Below, piece after piece: positions 54,044 through 63,624 of a stretch of 64,000 bases of DNA (position 1 is its first letter; the number at the start of each line of letters is the position of its first letter). A program made the translations under genes and the position numbers. This stretch comes from Streptomyces formicae. GTDB taxonomy: Bacteria > Actinomycetota > Actinomycetes > Streptomycetales > Streptomycetaceae. The stretch spans positions 7,728,001 to 7,792,000 of the forward strand of contig NZ_CP022685.1 in NCBI RefSeq assembly GCF_002556545.1. The letters are read 5' to 3'. The notes under the pieces were generated by a model that ran no database searches, was not told the origin of the DNA, and was given only the letters and a program-made list of their open reading frames with translations.

Positions 54044-54894
54044 CCACCGCCACACCGTCGCCCCCGCTGTCCTCGGCCACCGAGCCGCGCGCCCGCTTCG
54101 TGGACCTCGTCGCCGCCGAGTGGATCAAGATCCGCTCGCTGCGCTCGACCCCCTGGGCGCTCCTGGTCACCGCGCTCGCCGTGCTCGCCTTCAACGTCGG
54201 CGAGGCGTACGACACCTACCGCTACTGGTCGGCGGACGAGGCGGACGAGGCGGGCCGCCGGGCCCGGTTCCTCCGCGACGGCATCCCGCTCCAGGAGGCG
54301 TTCACGCCCAACGCCACCATGGTCCTCCTGCTCGCCGCGGGCGCCTTCGGGGCGCTCGCGATCGTGGGGGAGTACCGCAGCGGCCTGATCCGTACGACGT
54401 TCACCGCGGTGCCCGCGCGCCGTTCGCTGGTGGCGGCCAAGGCGCTGGTCGTCGCGGCGGTCACGGCCGTGCTCGGCGCGCTCGTCGCGGGCGCCTCCTT
54501 CTGGCTCACCCAGGCGATCCTGTCGGGCAGGGACGCCGGGGTCCCGATCGGCCACCCGGGGGCCTGGCGGGTCGTCGTCGCCTCGGCGCTGCTCGCGCCC
54601 GTTGCCGCGCTGGCAGGACTGGCGCTCGGCGCGCTCTTGCGGCACGCGGGCAGCGCGGTCGTCGCCGCCTTCGTCCTCCTGGTCGTCCTGCCCGGCGTGC
54701 TCAGCGACGAACGCCACTGGTCCGCCGTGGCCGGTCACGCGACGCCGTACGGGGCGTGGGCGCGCCTGGTGGAGACCGGTGTGCCGCACTCCCCCTACCC
54801 GTGGACGACGGGCGGGGCCTGGCTCGTCCTCGCGCTCTGGCCGCCGCTCGCGGCCGCCGTCGCCGTCTTCGCCGCGGACCGCCGCGACCTGTGA
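54040..54894 (+). CDS. ABC-2 type transporter permease
   Basis: A 284-residue membrane subunit with about six helices (LRSTPWALLVTALAVLAFNV, ATMVLLLAAGAFGALAIVGE, AAKALVVAAVTAVLGALVAG, VVVASALLAPVAALAGLALG, AAFVLLVVLPGV and AWLVLALWPPLAAAVAVFAA). The segment GEYRSGLIRTTFTAVPARRS is typical of Streptomyces ABC-2 permeases. ATG 54040 overlaps the ATPase stop. With the ATPase it makes a two-component exporter, under likely control of the divergent kinase/regulator pair. It lies next to, but outside, the polyketide cluster. Confidence 0.9.
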   Translation: MTTATPSPPLSSATEPRARFVDLVAAEWIKIRSLRSTPWALLVTALAVLAFNVGEAYDTYRYWSADEADEAGRRARFLRDGIPLQEAFTPNATMVLLLAAGAFGALAIVGEYRSGLIRTTFTAVPARRSLVAAKALVVAAVTAVLGALVAGASFWLTQAILSGRDAGVPIGHPGAWRVVVASALLAPVAALAGLALGALLRHAGSAVVAAFVLLVVLPGVLSDERHWSAVAGHATPYGAWARLVETGVPHSPYPWTTGGAWLVLALWPPLAAAVAVFAADRRDL

Positions 54895-55051
54895 GCGGCG
54901 CGGCGCCGGGTTGGGCCCGTGCGGCGCGGGTACCCGGCGCCCCCTGTCCGCGGGGACCTCGCCCGCGTGGCTCATGCGGGTGGGTCGCGGAGCCGAAGAA
55001 GGGGCAGGGAGTCCATGTCCGCCGCCGGGCGGCGGGGAGTGAGGAGAGAGC

Positions 55052-56641
55052 GTGGTGCGCAGGGGCCTGGTGGCCGTACTGGTGATCGTGGGGCTCGCGG
55101 CGGCTGTCCTCGCCGTGACGGCCGCCCCCTGGTGGTGGGCGGCGGCGGGACCGTTCCTCGCGGCGGGCGCCGTGGGGACGTACGACGTGACGCAGCGCCG
55201 CCACTCCGTCCTGCGCAACTACCCCGTCATCGGGCACCTGCGCTACCTCATGGAGGCCGTGCGCCCGGAGCTGCAGCAGTACTTCATCGAGCGGGACTAC
55301 GACGGCCGTCCCTACGACAAGGACACCCGGTCCACGGTCTACGAGCGGGCCAAGGGCGTCGCCGACCAGGACCCCTTCGGCACCGAACTCTCCGTCTACG
55401 AGCCGGGGTACGAGTTCTTCACCCACTCGATGGCCCCGAGCCCGGTGCCCGAGCACCCGCCGACCGTGCGCGTCGGCGGGCCCGGCTGCGCGAAGCCGTA
55501 CGACATGGCCCTCCTGAACGTCTCCGCGATGAGCTTCGGCTCGCTCTCCGCCCAGGCGATCCTCGCCCTCAACCGGGGCGCGGCCGAGGGCGGCTTCGCC
55601 CACGACACGGGGGAGGGCGGCATCTCCGAGTACCACCTGCGCCACGGCGGCGACCTGGTCTGGGAGATCGGCACCGGCTACTTCGGCTGCCGTACGTCCG
55701 ACGGCGACTTCGATCCGGACGAGTTCGCCCGCAAGGCGGCGGGCGACACCGTGCGCTGCGTCTCCCTGAAGCTGTCCCAGGGCGCGAAGCCGGGGATGGG
55801 CGGGGTGCTGCCCGGGGCCAAGGTCAACGCGGAGATCGCCCGGGTGCGCGAGGTGCCCGAGGGCCGCACGGTGATCTCGCCCAGCTACCACAAGGTGTTC
55901 TCCACGCCCCGTGAACTGGTCCGCTTCCTCGCCAGGATGCGGGACCTCGCCGGTGGCAAGCCGACCGGCTTCAAGCTCTGCGTCGGCAGCCGCAGGGACG
56001 TCCTCGCCCTGTGCAAGGCCATGATCGAGGAGAACATCACCCCCGACTTCATCGTCGTCGACGGCGCCGAGGGCGGTACGGGCGCGGCGCCCATGGAGTT
56101 CGTCGACCACGTCGGCACGCCGCTCACCGAGGGTCTCACCACCCTGCACAACGCGCTGGTCGGCAGCGGCCTGCGCGACCGCGTCCGGATCGGCGCGAGC
56201 GGCAAGGTGGCCACCGGCGCCGACATCGTCAAGCGGATGATCCAGGGGGCGGACTACACCAACGCGGCCCGCGCCATGATGTTCGCGGTCGGCTGCATCC
56301 AGTCGCAGCGCTGCCACACCAACCGCTGTCCGGTGGGCGTGGCCACCCAGGACGCGCGGCGCGGGCGGGCGCTCGACGTCGAGGACAAGTACCGGCGGGT
56401 GGCCAGGTTCCAGCGGGCGACCGTGCACAGCGCGATGGAGATCATGGCGTCCCTCGGCGTGCGCGACCCGGCGTCACTGCGGCCCCACATGCTGCGGAGG
56501 CGCGTCGCGTACGACGCGGTCAGCTCGTACGCGGACCTCTTCACCTGGCTCGAACCGGGGCAGCTCCTGACCGCGAAGTCCCTGCCCGTCGAGTGGCACC
56601 GCGCCTGGGACGGCGCGGACCCGGACACCTTCACTCCGTGA
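55052..56641 (+). CDS. FMN-binding glutamate synthase-like protein, membrane anchored
   Basis: A 529-residue protein of the GltB2-like family: N-terminal hydrophobic helices (GLVAVLVIVGLAAAVLAVTA; PWWWAAAGPFLAAGAVGTY) followed by the FMN-binding TIM barrel of glutamate synthase. Key segments are LLNVSAMSFGSLSAQAILAL, GGISEYHLRHGGDLVWEIGT, VVDGAEGGTGAAPMEFVDHV and the Fe-S cysteines of CIQSQRCHTNRCPVG. The glutaminase domain of GltB is absent, so its role may differ from ammonia assimilation. GTG 55052 has a GAGGAGAGAG site. It overlaps the convergent PRC-barrel gene by 11 bases. Confidence 0.88.
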   Translation: MVRRGLVAVLVIVGLAAAVLAVTAAPWWWAAAGPFLAAGAVGTYDVTQRRHSVLRNYPVIGHLRYLMEAVRPELQQYFIERDYDGRPYDKDTRSTVYERAKGVADQDPFGTELSVYEPGYEFFTHSMAPSPVPEHPPTVRVGGPGCAKPYDMALLNVSAMSFGSLSAQAILALNRGAAEGGFAHDTGEGGISEYHLRHGGDLVWEIGTGYFGCRTSDGDFDPDEFARKAAGDTVRCVSLKLSQGAKPGMGGVLPGAKVNAEIARVREVPEGRTVISPSYHKVFSTPRELVRFLARMRDLAGGKPTGFKLCVGSRRDVLALCKAMIEENITPDFIVVDGAEGGTGAAPMEFVDHVGTPLTEGLTTLHNALVGSGLRDRVRIGASGKVATGADIVKRMIQGADYTNAARAMMFAVGCIQSQRCHTNRCPVGVATQDARRGRALDVEDKYRRVARFQRATVHSAMEIMASLGVRDPASLRPHMLRRRVAYDAVSSYADLFTWLEPGQLLTAKSLPVEWHRAWDGADPDTFTP

Positions 56642-57131
56642 CCTCCGTGACCTCCGTGACCTCCGGGATCTCCGCGAGCCCCGTGATCCCGCGCGCCCCG
56701 CTCCCCGGCGTCACCCGGATCACCACGGCGTACGCGCCGACCCCGAGCAGCCGCTCGCCGGACACCTGTTCGCCTCGCGAGGTGTGCAGCGTGCCGATGC
56801 CGCCCGACTCCGGGTCGAAGGCGATGTCGCCGAGTGTCCCCACCTGGTCGCCCAGCTCGGTCAACAGGCGCTTGCCGAGCGGGTTGTGGACCTCGGGGGA
56901 CGCCGCCGACGTGAAGCGGCCCGAGGCGACCGCCTCGACGACGACCGCGTCGGGGCCGACCGCGTGGACGTCCGTCCAGGGGATGACGTCGCCGCCCGAG
57001 GGGACGTCGGTGAGCCGGAGCGCCGTGATGCTCGCGCGCTCCGGGTCCACGACGAGCCCGGCCACGGTGCCGACGCGCGAGGCGTCGGAGGCACTCAGGA
57101 CGGGGCATCCGAGTGTCCGGCTGAACAGCAT
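56631..57131 (-). CDS. PRC-barrel domain protein
   Basis: A 166-residue protein with two PRC-barrel-like repeats: LFSRTLGCPVLSASDASRVG plus TVAGLVVDPERASITALRLT, and LLTELGDQVGTLGDIAFDPE plus SGGIGTLHTSRGEQVSGERL. Such barrels bind RNA or membrane complexes in other systems; function here is unknown. The C terminus is EVTEVTEVTE, encoded by three perfect copies of a 9-bp unit and running into the convergent gene. ATG 57131 overlaps the preceding stop by one base (TGATG). It is the third gene of a compact operon. Confidence 0.78.
   Translation of the reverse strand: MLFSRTLGCPVLSASDASRVGTVAGLVVDPERASITALRLTDVPSGGDVIPWTDVHAVGPDAVVVEAVASGRFTSAASPEVHNPLGKRLLTELGDQVGTLGDIAFDPESGGIGTLHTSRGEQVSGERLLGVGAYAVVIRVTPGSGARGITGLAEIPEVTEVTEVTE
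56634..56660. repeat. three tandem 9-bp repeats at convergent gene ends
   Basis: CTCCGTGAC occurs three times in direct tandem order across the stop codon of the glutamate-synthase-like gene and within the end of the PRC-barrel gene, where it encodes VTE repeats. Its copy number may vary between strains. Confidence 0.7.
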
Positions 57132-57742
57132 CACGGGGTCCCCTCCGTTCCGGCGGCGTCGTGGCCGCCCTGCTCCATGAGCCGTTTGCGCCCCACCGCG
57201 GCGGGCAGCTCGGCGATGTCTTCGACCACGTATTCGATGTCGGTCGCGGGGACCATCAAGGTGTCGCCGGTCATCGCGGGCCTGGCGCCGAGCGGCAGGA
57301 AGACCTTCCGCTGGTGCCTGCCGAGCGCCTCGGCGGAGTCCACCTCGATGGCCACGGCCCGGCCCTCGCGGCCCGTCTCGACCACCACGTCGAGCACGGT
57401 GCCCACGCGCAGCCCCCGGTCCGTGAGCACCCCGGCCCCGCGCACGGGACCGGCCGCCTTCTCGTCCCAGGAGGCGACCGCGGCGCGGTCCTCGAGCGCG
57501 TCGGCCGAGGGGATCATCACCGCGTCGGCCCCCAGCGAGTGCACCCCCGCCCACGGCAGGCTCTTGCGCAGCGGTCCGGCCAGCAAACCCCGCCCGGCCA
57601 GCGTGAATCCGGCGATCCTGCCGTTGGCCGCGTCGAGCACGACGTCCTTGACCTGGGCGACCGCCTCGCCGCCCAGCGTGACCACCGGGCGCTTGGTGAT
57701 CCGCGCCGCGGGTTCCAGGGGATTCACCGCGTGCGGGGTCAT
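57131..57742 (-). CDS. PRC-barrel domain protein
   Basis: A 203-residue relative of the downstream protein. The first barrel is ARITKRPVVTLGGEAVAQVK with DVVLDAANGRIAGFTLAGRG, and the second is GVLTDRGLRVGTVLDVVVET with GREGRAVAIEVD. The C-terminal helix (DIEYVVEDIAELPAAVGRKR) is absent in its partner. No signal peptide. ATG 57742 overlaps the stop of the 48-residue membrane peptide gene by four bases. Together they may form a membrane-attached complex, by inference from gene coupling only. Confidence 0.78.
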   Translation of the reverse strand: MTPHAVNPLEPAARITKRPVVTLGGEAVAQVKDVVLDAANGRIAGFTLAGRGLLAGPLRKSLPWAGVHSLGADAVMIPSADALEDRAAVASWDEKAAGPVRGAGVLTDRGLRVGTVLDVVVETGREGRAVAIEVDSAEALGRHQRKVFLPLGARPAMTGDTLMVPATDIEYVVEDIAELPAAVGRKRLMEQGGHDAAGTEGTP

Positions 57743-57885
57743 CGCGCCCTCCCGCCCCTCGGCCGCCGTCCGCGCCGCACCACGATCACTCCGCCGCCGC
57801 GCCGCCGCGCCTGCGTCCCGAGGACGCCACCCACCAGTACGCCCGCCACGGCGACCACCGCGACGAGCCAGACCCACCACACCAT
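57739..57885 (-). CDS. 48-residue single-helix membrane peptide
   Basis: ATG 57885 has a strong GGGAGGCGGGCG site and opens a 48-codon frame: MVWWVWLVAVVAVAGVLVGG, then VLGTQARRRGGGVIVVRRGR. It has one membrane helix and a very basic C-terminal tail (positive-inside on the cytoplasmic face). The stop overlaps the next gene's start (ATGA), a strong sign that it is translated. First gene of the operon with the two PRC-barrel proteins, so it may anchor them. Confidence 0.7.
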   Translation of the reverse strand: MVWWVWLVAVVAVAGVLVGGVLGTQARRRGGGVIVVRRGRRPRGGRAR

Positions 57886-58099
57886 CGCCCGCCTCCCGAT
57901 CGAGATCCGGTCCCTCGTGCGGCCCGGGACCACCTCACTGAGGCAGCCACGAGTACCCACTCGGGGCCGCTCAAGACCTGGCGCGGGCGGCGTGATTCGC
58001 CTCATTCCGTGATCAACTGATGCAAGATACATTCGTGGAAATACGGACATGCGCGCCCGGTCGCGCAGCCGGCTGTGCCACCCGATGGAGAGGCCGATC

Positions 58100-58543
58100 A
58101 TGAACATTCCGTTCCTCGACAAGTGGCGCAAGCGGCACTCCGCGGCGGAGCGCGCCGAAGGGCTCGCGGCCGCGTTCGACGAGGACCCCGAAGGCGTCGC
58201 GGAGCTGCTCTCCGAGTGCGAGCTGCTGCGCTCCCAGGCCGGTGCCGCCGGGCTCGAACTCGACGACTCCCCGGCCTCGTTGGCGGCGCTCGACCAGCTC
58301 CTGCCGCTCTGGCGCGACGACCCCGAACTCCTTCCGTGGCTCGGCAACGACGCGGGCCTGTACCTGGGATCCGTCGTCGTGCGCACGGTGCCGGGCGCCT
58401 CCTGGTACGTGTGGCCGGGCGGCAGCCCCGTCGTGCGCCTCGCGTCGGGCCGTGAGATCCCGGTGGTCGAGGCGGGCCTCGACTGGGCGGTGCAGGGCGC
58501 CCCCGAGTTGTCCCAGGTCTACGCCGAGGCTTCGGAGACGTAA
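58100..58543 (+). CDS. hypothetical protein, DUF6278-like
   Basis: A 147-residue soluble protein close to my memory of the Streptomyces family DUF6278: MNIPFLDKWRKRHSAAERAE, FDEDPEGVAELLSECELLRS, QLLPLWRDDPELLPWLGNDA, GLYLGSVVVRTVPGASWYVW and GLDWAVQGAPELSQVYAE. The pattern suggests an SMI1/immunity-like or small scaffold fold, but no function is known to me. ATG 58100 is chosen since GGAGAGG lies at 58087-58093; in-frame residues upstream are basic and not conserved-looking. It is a separate unit before the glutamate transporter. Confidence 0.72.
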   Translation: MNIPFLDKWRKRHSAAERAEGLAAAFDEDPEGVAELLSECELLRSQAGAAGLELDDSPASLAALDQLLPLWRDDPELLPWLGNDAGLYLGSVVVRTVPGASWYVWPGGSPVVRLASGREIPVVEAGLDWAVQGAPELSQVYAEASET

Positions 58544-58657
58544 CCGTAATTGCCTCAAATACGGTTAATGCCCATACGTGCGTGTCGTCCCGTAAGTCCC
58601 GTTTAAGCGTGGATAGTTTGCGCGGACGTACACAGCTGAGAGTGGGCAGGTCTTGCC

Positions 58658-59401
<744 letters not shown>

Positions 59402-59411
59402 CGGGGGTGAC

Positions 59412-60344
59412 GTGCTCTTGAAGCGACACAGCAGCATCACGCGTACGACACGCCTGGCCGCGGCACTCGTCCTGGCCGCCCTCGTCGCCACGGCCTGCGG
59501 CAAGGAGGGCAGCCCGCCGACCAAGGGCCCCGCCGCGGAGGAGCTCCCCACCTACCAGGTGGCGAAGGGCTTCCAGCTGCCCGGCTCCGGGACGTGGAAG
59601 AAGGCCCGCAGCCGGGGCCGCTTCGTCGTCGGGGCCAAGGAGGACCAGCCCTACCTCGGCGAGAAGGACCCGGCCACCGGCAGGTACTCCGGCTTCGACA
59701 TCGAGATCGCCAAGATGGTCTCGGCCTCGCTCGGCCTCGACCCCCACAAGATCGAGTTCAAGACCATCGCGTCGGCGAACCGCGAGACCGCCCTGCAGAA
59801 CGGGCAGATCGACTACTACGTAGGCACCTACACGATCAACGACAACCGCAAGAAGCTCGTCGGCTTCGGCGGCCCGTACTACATGGCGGGCCAGGGACTG
59901 CTCGTGCGGCACGACGAGGAGGACATCAAGGGGCCCGGCGACCTGGCGGGCAAGCGCGTCTGCTCGGCGGCCGGATCCACCCCCTACCAGCGGATCCAGA
60001 AGGACTACCCGAAGGCCACCCTCGTCGCGTACGACACCTACTCGGTCTGCGTCGACAACCTGCTGACCTACCAGGTCGACGCCGTCACCACCGACGACGC
60101 GATCCTGATCGGCTACGCGGCCAAGGTGCCGGACGAACTCAAGGTGGTCGGCAAGCCGTTCTCCGAGGAGCCCTACGGCATCGGCGTCCCCAAGGGCGAC
60201 AACGACCTGCGGTTCGCCGTCGACGACGCGCTCGCGGCCCGCGAGAAGGACGGCGACTGGAAGAAGGCGTACGACGCCACGCTCGGCCTCTCCGGAGTCC
60301 CCGCGCCGAAGCCGCCCGCCATCGACCGCTACCCGGCGAGCTGA
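59412..60344 (+). CDS. gluB: glutamate ABC transporter substrate-binding lipoprotein
   Basis: A 310-residue extracellular solute-binding protein of family 3. The first 29 residues are a lipoprotein signal (RLAAALVLAALVATAC, lipid-modified Cys29). The binding domain has FVVGAKEDQPYLGEKDPATG, GFDIEIAKMVSASLGLDPHK, QNGQIDYYVGTYTINDNRKK and GDLAGKRVCSAAGSTPYQRI. Two later cysteines are likely disulfide-bonded. GTG 59412 lies 10 bases after gluA with a CGGGGG site. It captures glutamate outside the membrane and feeds it to GluC/GluD. Confidence 0.93.
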   Translation: MLLKRHSSITRTTRLAAALVLAALVATACGKEGSPPTKGPAAEELPTYQVAKGFQLPGSGTWKKARSRGRFVVGAKEDQPYLGEKDPATGRYSGFDIEIAKMVSASLGLDPHKIEFKTIASANRETALQNGQIDYYVGTYTINDNRKKLVGFGGPYYMAGQGLLVRHDEEDIKGPGDLAGKRVCSAAGSTPYQRIQKDYPKATLVAYDTYSVCVDNLLTYQVDAVTTDDAILIGYAAKVPDELKVVGKPFSEEPYGIGVPKGDNDLRFAVDDALAAREKDGDWKKAYDATLGLSGVPAPKPPAIDRYPAS

Positions 60345-60353
60345 GGAGGCGTC

Positions 60354-60998
60354 GTGGACGTACTGACAGACAATTTCTCCACGTTCGGCGAAGGCTTCAT
60401 CGGCACCGTCGAACTCACCGTCTACGCCTCGGTCCTCGCGCTCGTGCTCGGCTTCGTCATGGCGTCCTTCCGGGTCGCGCCCGTCGGATCCTTCCGGGCG
60501 TTCGGCACGGTGTGGGTGACGGTCCTGCGCAACACGCCGCTCACCCTGCTCTTCTTCGCGGTGCTGCTCGGCCTGCCGCGCTTCGGACTGGTGCTGCCCT
60601 TCAAGGTGTTCGCGGTGCTCGCGCTCGGCTGCTACACCTCCGCCTTCATCTGCGAGGCGATCCGCTCGGGCATCAACACCGTGCCCAAGGGACAGGGCGA
60701 GGCGGCCCGCAGCCTGGGCATGTCCTTCGGACAGACGCTGTCCATGGTCGTGCTGCCGCAGGCGTTCCGCTCCGTCATCGCGCCGGTCGGCTCCAATCTC
60801 ATCGCGCTCGCCAAGAACTCGGCGATCGCGGGCGCGTTCAGCGTCACCGAGCTGCTCGGCACGTACAAGACGCTCAGCGAGCTGGGCTACAACATCGTCT
60901 GGACCTTCGTCTGGATCGCCCTCGGCTACCTCATCATCACCCTCGCCATCAGCGCGATCTTCCATGTCCTCGAAAAGCGCTGGGGAGTCGCCCGATGA
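60354..60998 (+). CDS. gluC: glutamate ABC transporter permease
   Basis: A 214-residue permease of the HisM/GluC type with about five helices: IGTVELTVYASVLALVLGFV, TVLRNTPLTLLFFAVLLGLP and IVWTFVWIALGYLIITLAIS. The EAA loop that contacts the ATPase is GQGEAARSLGMSFGQTLSMV, followed by VLPQAFRSVIAPVGSNLIAL. GTG 60354 has a GAGGAGG site ten bases after gluB. Its stop overlaps gluD (ATGA). Confidence 0.92.
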   Translation: MDVLTDNFSTFGEGFIGTVELTVYASVLALVLGFVMASFRVAPVGSFRAFGTVWVTVLRNTPLTLLFFAVLLGLPRFGLVLPFKVFAVLALGCYTSAFICEAIRSGINTVPKGQGEAARSLGMSFGQTLSMVVLPQAFRSVIAPVGSNLIALAKNSAIAGAFSVTELLGTYKTLSELGYNIVWTFVWIALGYLIITLAISAIFHVLEKRWGVAR

Positions 60999-61864
60999 AA
61001 GCCCTCTCCCACGATTCGACCGCCCTCTACGACGTCCCCGGGCCCAAGACCGTACGGCGGCACAAGCTCTACGGACTGCTCTCCACCCTGGTCGTCCTCG
61101 GGCTCGTCGCCTGGATCCTGTACCTGCTCTTCGACACCGACCAGTTCACGGCGACGAAGTGGACGCCCTTCGAGTACAAGGGCATCCAGGAACTGCTCCT
61201 GCGCGGCCTCGGCAACACGCTCAAGGCCTTCGCGATCTCCGCGGTCCTCGCCCTCGCCCTCGGCGGACTGCTCGCCATGGGGCGGCTCTCCGACCACAGG
61301 CCCGTGCGCTGGGTGGCCACGCTCCTCGTGGAGTTCTTCCGGGCGATGCCGGTCCTGGTGATGATCTTCTTCGTCTTCGTGGCGCTGAAGGTCCAGCCGC
61401 TGCCCGCACTTGTCGCCGGACTCACGCTCTACAACGGTTCGGTGCTCGCCGAGGTCTTCCGATCCGGCGTCAACTCCGTCGAGAGGGGGCAGCGGGAGGC
61501 GGCCTACGCGCTCGGCATGCGCAAGACACAGGTCATGTCGCACGTCCTGGTGCCGCAGGCCGTGCGCGCGATGTTGCCCGCCATCATCAGTCAGTTGGTG
61601 GTGGCCCTGAAGGACACGTCGCTCGGTTATCTGATCACCTATGAGGAGTTCCTCCATGCCGGGAAGCTCATCGCGTCGAATCTCGACTACGATTTGCCGT
61701 TCATCCCCGTAGTCATGGTGATCTCACCGATCTACATCGGGATGTGCATGTTGCTGTCGTGGTTCGCCCAGTGGGTGTCCAGGCGTCAGCAGCGCAATCC
61801 CAAGACCGAGGCCGCGGACGTCGCCCCGGCCGAACCAGGGACGCTGCTGCCGGGTACGCAGTAG
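60995..61864 (+). CDS. gluD: glutamate ABC transporter permease
   Basis: A 289-residue second permease of the system. After a ~40-residue cytoplasmic start come a membrane helix (LYGLLSTLVVLGLVAWILYL), an outside loop, and the core with NTLKAFAISAVLALALGGLL, VEFFRAMPVLVMIFFVFVAL and the EAA loop ERGQREAAYALGMRKTQVMS plus VLVPQAVRAMLPAIISQLVV. The C-terminal tail after RRQQRNPKT is Ala/Pro-rich and cytoplasmic. It completes the gluABCD operon. A large inverted repeat begins within its last codons and may end transcription. Confidence 0.92.
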   Translation: MKALSHDSTALYDVPGPKTVRRHKLYGLLSTLVVLGLVAWILYLLFDTDQFTATKWTPFEYKGIQELLLRGLGNTLKAFAISAVLALALGGLLAMGRLSDHRPVRWVATLLVEFFRAMPVLVMIFFVFVALKVQPLPALVAGLTLYNGSVLAEVFRSGVNSVERGQREAAYALGMRKTQVMSHVLVPQAVRAMLPAIISQLVVALKDTSLGYLITYEEFLHAGKLIASNLDYDLPFIPVVMVISPIYIGMCMLLSWFAQWVSRRQQRNPKTEAADVAPAEPGTLLPGTQ

Positions 61865-61893
61865 CCAGCAGGGCCATGCCCACCCGGCAGCAG
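61844..61893 (+). terminator. inverted repeat at end of gluABCD
   Basis: CTGCTGCCGGGT (61844-61855) and ACCCGGCAGCAG (61882-61893) are perfect 12-bp arms with a 26-base loop, spanning the gluD stop and ending just before the convergent hydrolase gene. It may terminate both transcripts. Confidence 0.55.
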
Positions 61894-61900
61894 CCGGTGA

Positions 61901-63508
61901 TCACTGCTCGCGCAGCGGGACGGACAGGTACGACGGGTCCGCCTCGGGCGAGGAGAAGGTCAGCTGCGCGCCGGACGGGTTGTGCTCGATGTAGAGCGGG
62001 TCGACCGTGTCGACGACCAGGGCGAGCCTGTGCCCAGCCGGTACGTCGTAGGCCGTGGAGAACAACTCCAGGTCCACGCCGAACGGCTTGCCGGGTGTCT
62101 TGCCGTGGAAGGTGTACGGCGCGTTGCTGACCAGCTTGCCGAGGCCGAGCGGGCCCACGTCGTAGAGGTACGCGACGAGGGTGCCGCTCTCCTTGGTGCT
62201 GGAGAGCGTCGTGTGCAGCTTCGCCGTCCCGCGGACCCGCTGGGCCGACGCGTACCTCTCCGACTGCCAGACGCCCGTGTAGCGGCGCGGGAGCAGCGGT
62301 ACCGAGGCCATCGGCGGGAGCTTGAAGAACTGGTCCAGGGCGTTGGACAGGATGGCGATGCCGCCGTTGGCGCCCGAGTCGACGTTCGTGCGGATGGTGG
62401 TGGCGCCCGCCATCTCGATCTTCTTGCGGGTCGGGCCGACCGACTTCCAGTCCGGGTAGCCCTCGTAGCCGCCCGTCGAGCGGGACTTGAGCTGGACCGG
62501 CTGTTCCTTGTCGATGCCGTTGTCCTCGCCCTTGAGGTAGTGGTCGAACCACCGCTGGGTGCTGGTCCAGGTGTCGTTGGGCAGGCCGAGCAGCCCCGTC
62601 GCCTCGGCCGTCGCGTGGTCGCCGGGGCGGAACTCCAGGCGCTTGGGGCCCGTGAGGCGCTCGTAGAACTTCGCGTACTGGTTGGGCGGGAAGAGCGTGT
62701 CGCCCCAGGCGTTGCCGAGCATGACGGCCGCGCCGTTCTCGTTGATCTGGTCGAGGTAGGTCGCGGGGGAGCGCTTCCTGCCCCACGCGATCATCTCGTC
62801 CTCCTTGTCCAGGTGGGACCCGAGGAAGTCCTTCAGGGTCTGCTGGAGTTCGGGGCCAGGGCGTCCCGTGAGGGCGCCCGCGCCGCCGAGCAGGGCCGCC
62901 GCCTGGACGTGCTGGGTGCGGCCGCTGTAGATCGAGTCGATGAGGTCGCCCCAGCCGCTCATCGCGGCGACGGCCTTGATCCGCTTGTCGTGCCCCGCCG
63001 CCAGCAGGCTGATGCCCGCGCCGTACGAGACGCCCGCCATGCCGACCTTCGACGGGTCGGCGGGGGTGTTCTTCAGGGTCCAGTCGATGACCTTGGAGGC
63101 GTCGGCGATGTCCTTGGGGCCCGCGGTCTCGATCTCGCCGCCGGACTGCCAGAAGCCGCGGGAGTTGTAACTGACCACGACGTAGCCGGAGTTCGCGAGC
63201 TTCTGGGCCTGTGCGACGTATTCGATCTGGGGCATGGCCCAGCTGGTGGGCAGCACGATCGAGGGGAACCTCGCGCCGGGCTCCGCGCCCTTCGGGGTGA
63301 AGACGTTGGCCTTGAGGACCGTGCCGCCGTCGCCGGGGATGTCGACGAAGCGGACGTCGGAACCTGCGGCGCTCGCGGCCCGCGGCGCTGCGGCGGGGGC
63401 CGCCTGGGCCGCCGGGGCCAGGCCGAAGGCGGCGCCCGCGACGAGGGACGCGGAGACCGCGCCCACGGTGGTCGTGCGCAGGACGCGGTGCGGGTGCGGA
63501 TGGCTCAC
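61901..63508 (-). CDS. secreted CocE/NonD-type alpha/beta hydrolase
   Basis: A 535-residue exported hydrolase of the X-Pro dipeptidyl peptidase/CocE group. Residues 1-36 are a signal peptide (VGAVSASLVAGAAFGLAPAA, QA-AP). The catalytic domain has VVVSYNSRGFWQSGGEIETA (oxyanion region), the nucleophile in GMAGVSYGAGISLLAAG, and a GDHATAE His segment. The last ~200 residues are a beta-rich C-terminal domain of the family (SAQRVRGTAKLHTTLSSTKE; GHRLALVVDTVDPLYIEHNP). It is probably an acylhydrolase or peptidase at the cell surface. ATG 63508 is chosen by the signal peptide; a GGAAGTG-type site precedes it. Confidence 0.87.
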   Translation of the reverse strand: MSHPHPHRVLRTTTVGAVSASLVAGAAFGLAPAAQAAPAAAPRAASAAGSDVRFVDIPGDGGTVLKANVFTPKGAEPGARFPSIVLPTSWAMPQIEYVAQAQKLANSGYVVVSYNSRGFWQSGGEIETAGPKDIADASKVIDWTLKNTPADPSKVGMAGVSYGAGISLLAAGHDKRIKAVAAMSGWGDLIDSIYSGRTQHVQAAALLGGAGALTGRPGPELQQTLKDFLGSHLDKEDEMIAWGRKRSPATYLDQINENGAAVMLGNAWGDTLFPPNQYAKFYERLTGPKRLEFRPGDHATAEATGLLGLPNDTWTSTQRWFDHYLKGEDNGIDKEQPVQLKSRSTGGYEGYPDWKSVGPTRKKIEMAGATTIRTNVDSGANGGIAILSNALDQFFKLPPMASVPLLPRRYTGVWQSERYASAQRVRGTAKLHTTLSSTKESGTLVAYLYDVGPLGLGKLVSNAPYTFHGKTPGKPFGVDLELFSTAYDVPAGHRLALVVDTVDPLYIEHNPSGAQLTFSSPEADPSYLSVPLREQ

Positions 63509-63624
63509 GGGTCACTTCCTCACTCGTTGAAAGTGCAAAGTGACCCGACGGTAACCGCGATCCTTTACCGGGGGTAACCCGTCGGTAAGTTACGCCCCGG
63601 TAACGATCTTTGGGGCTCGGGCGC

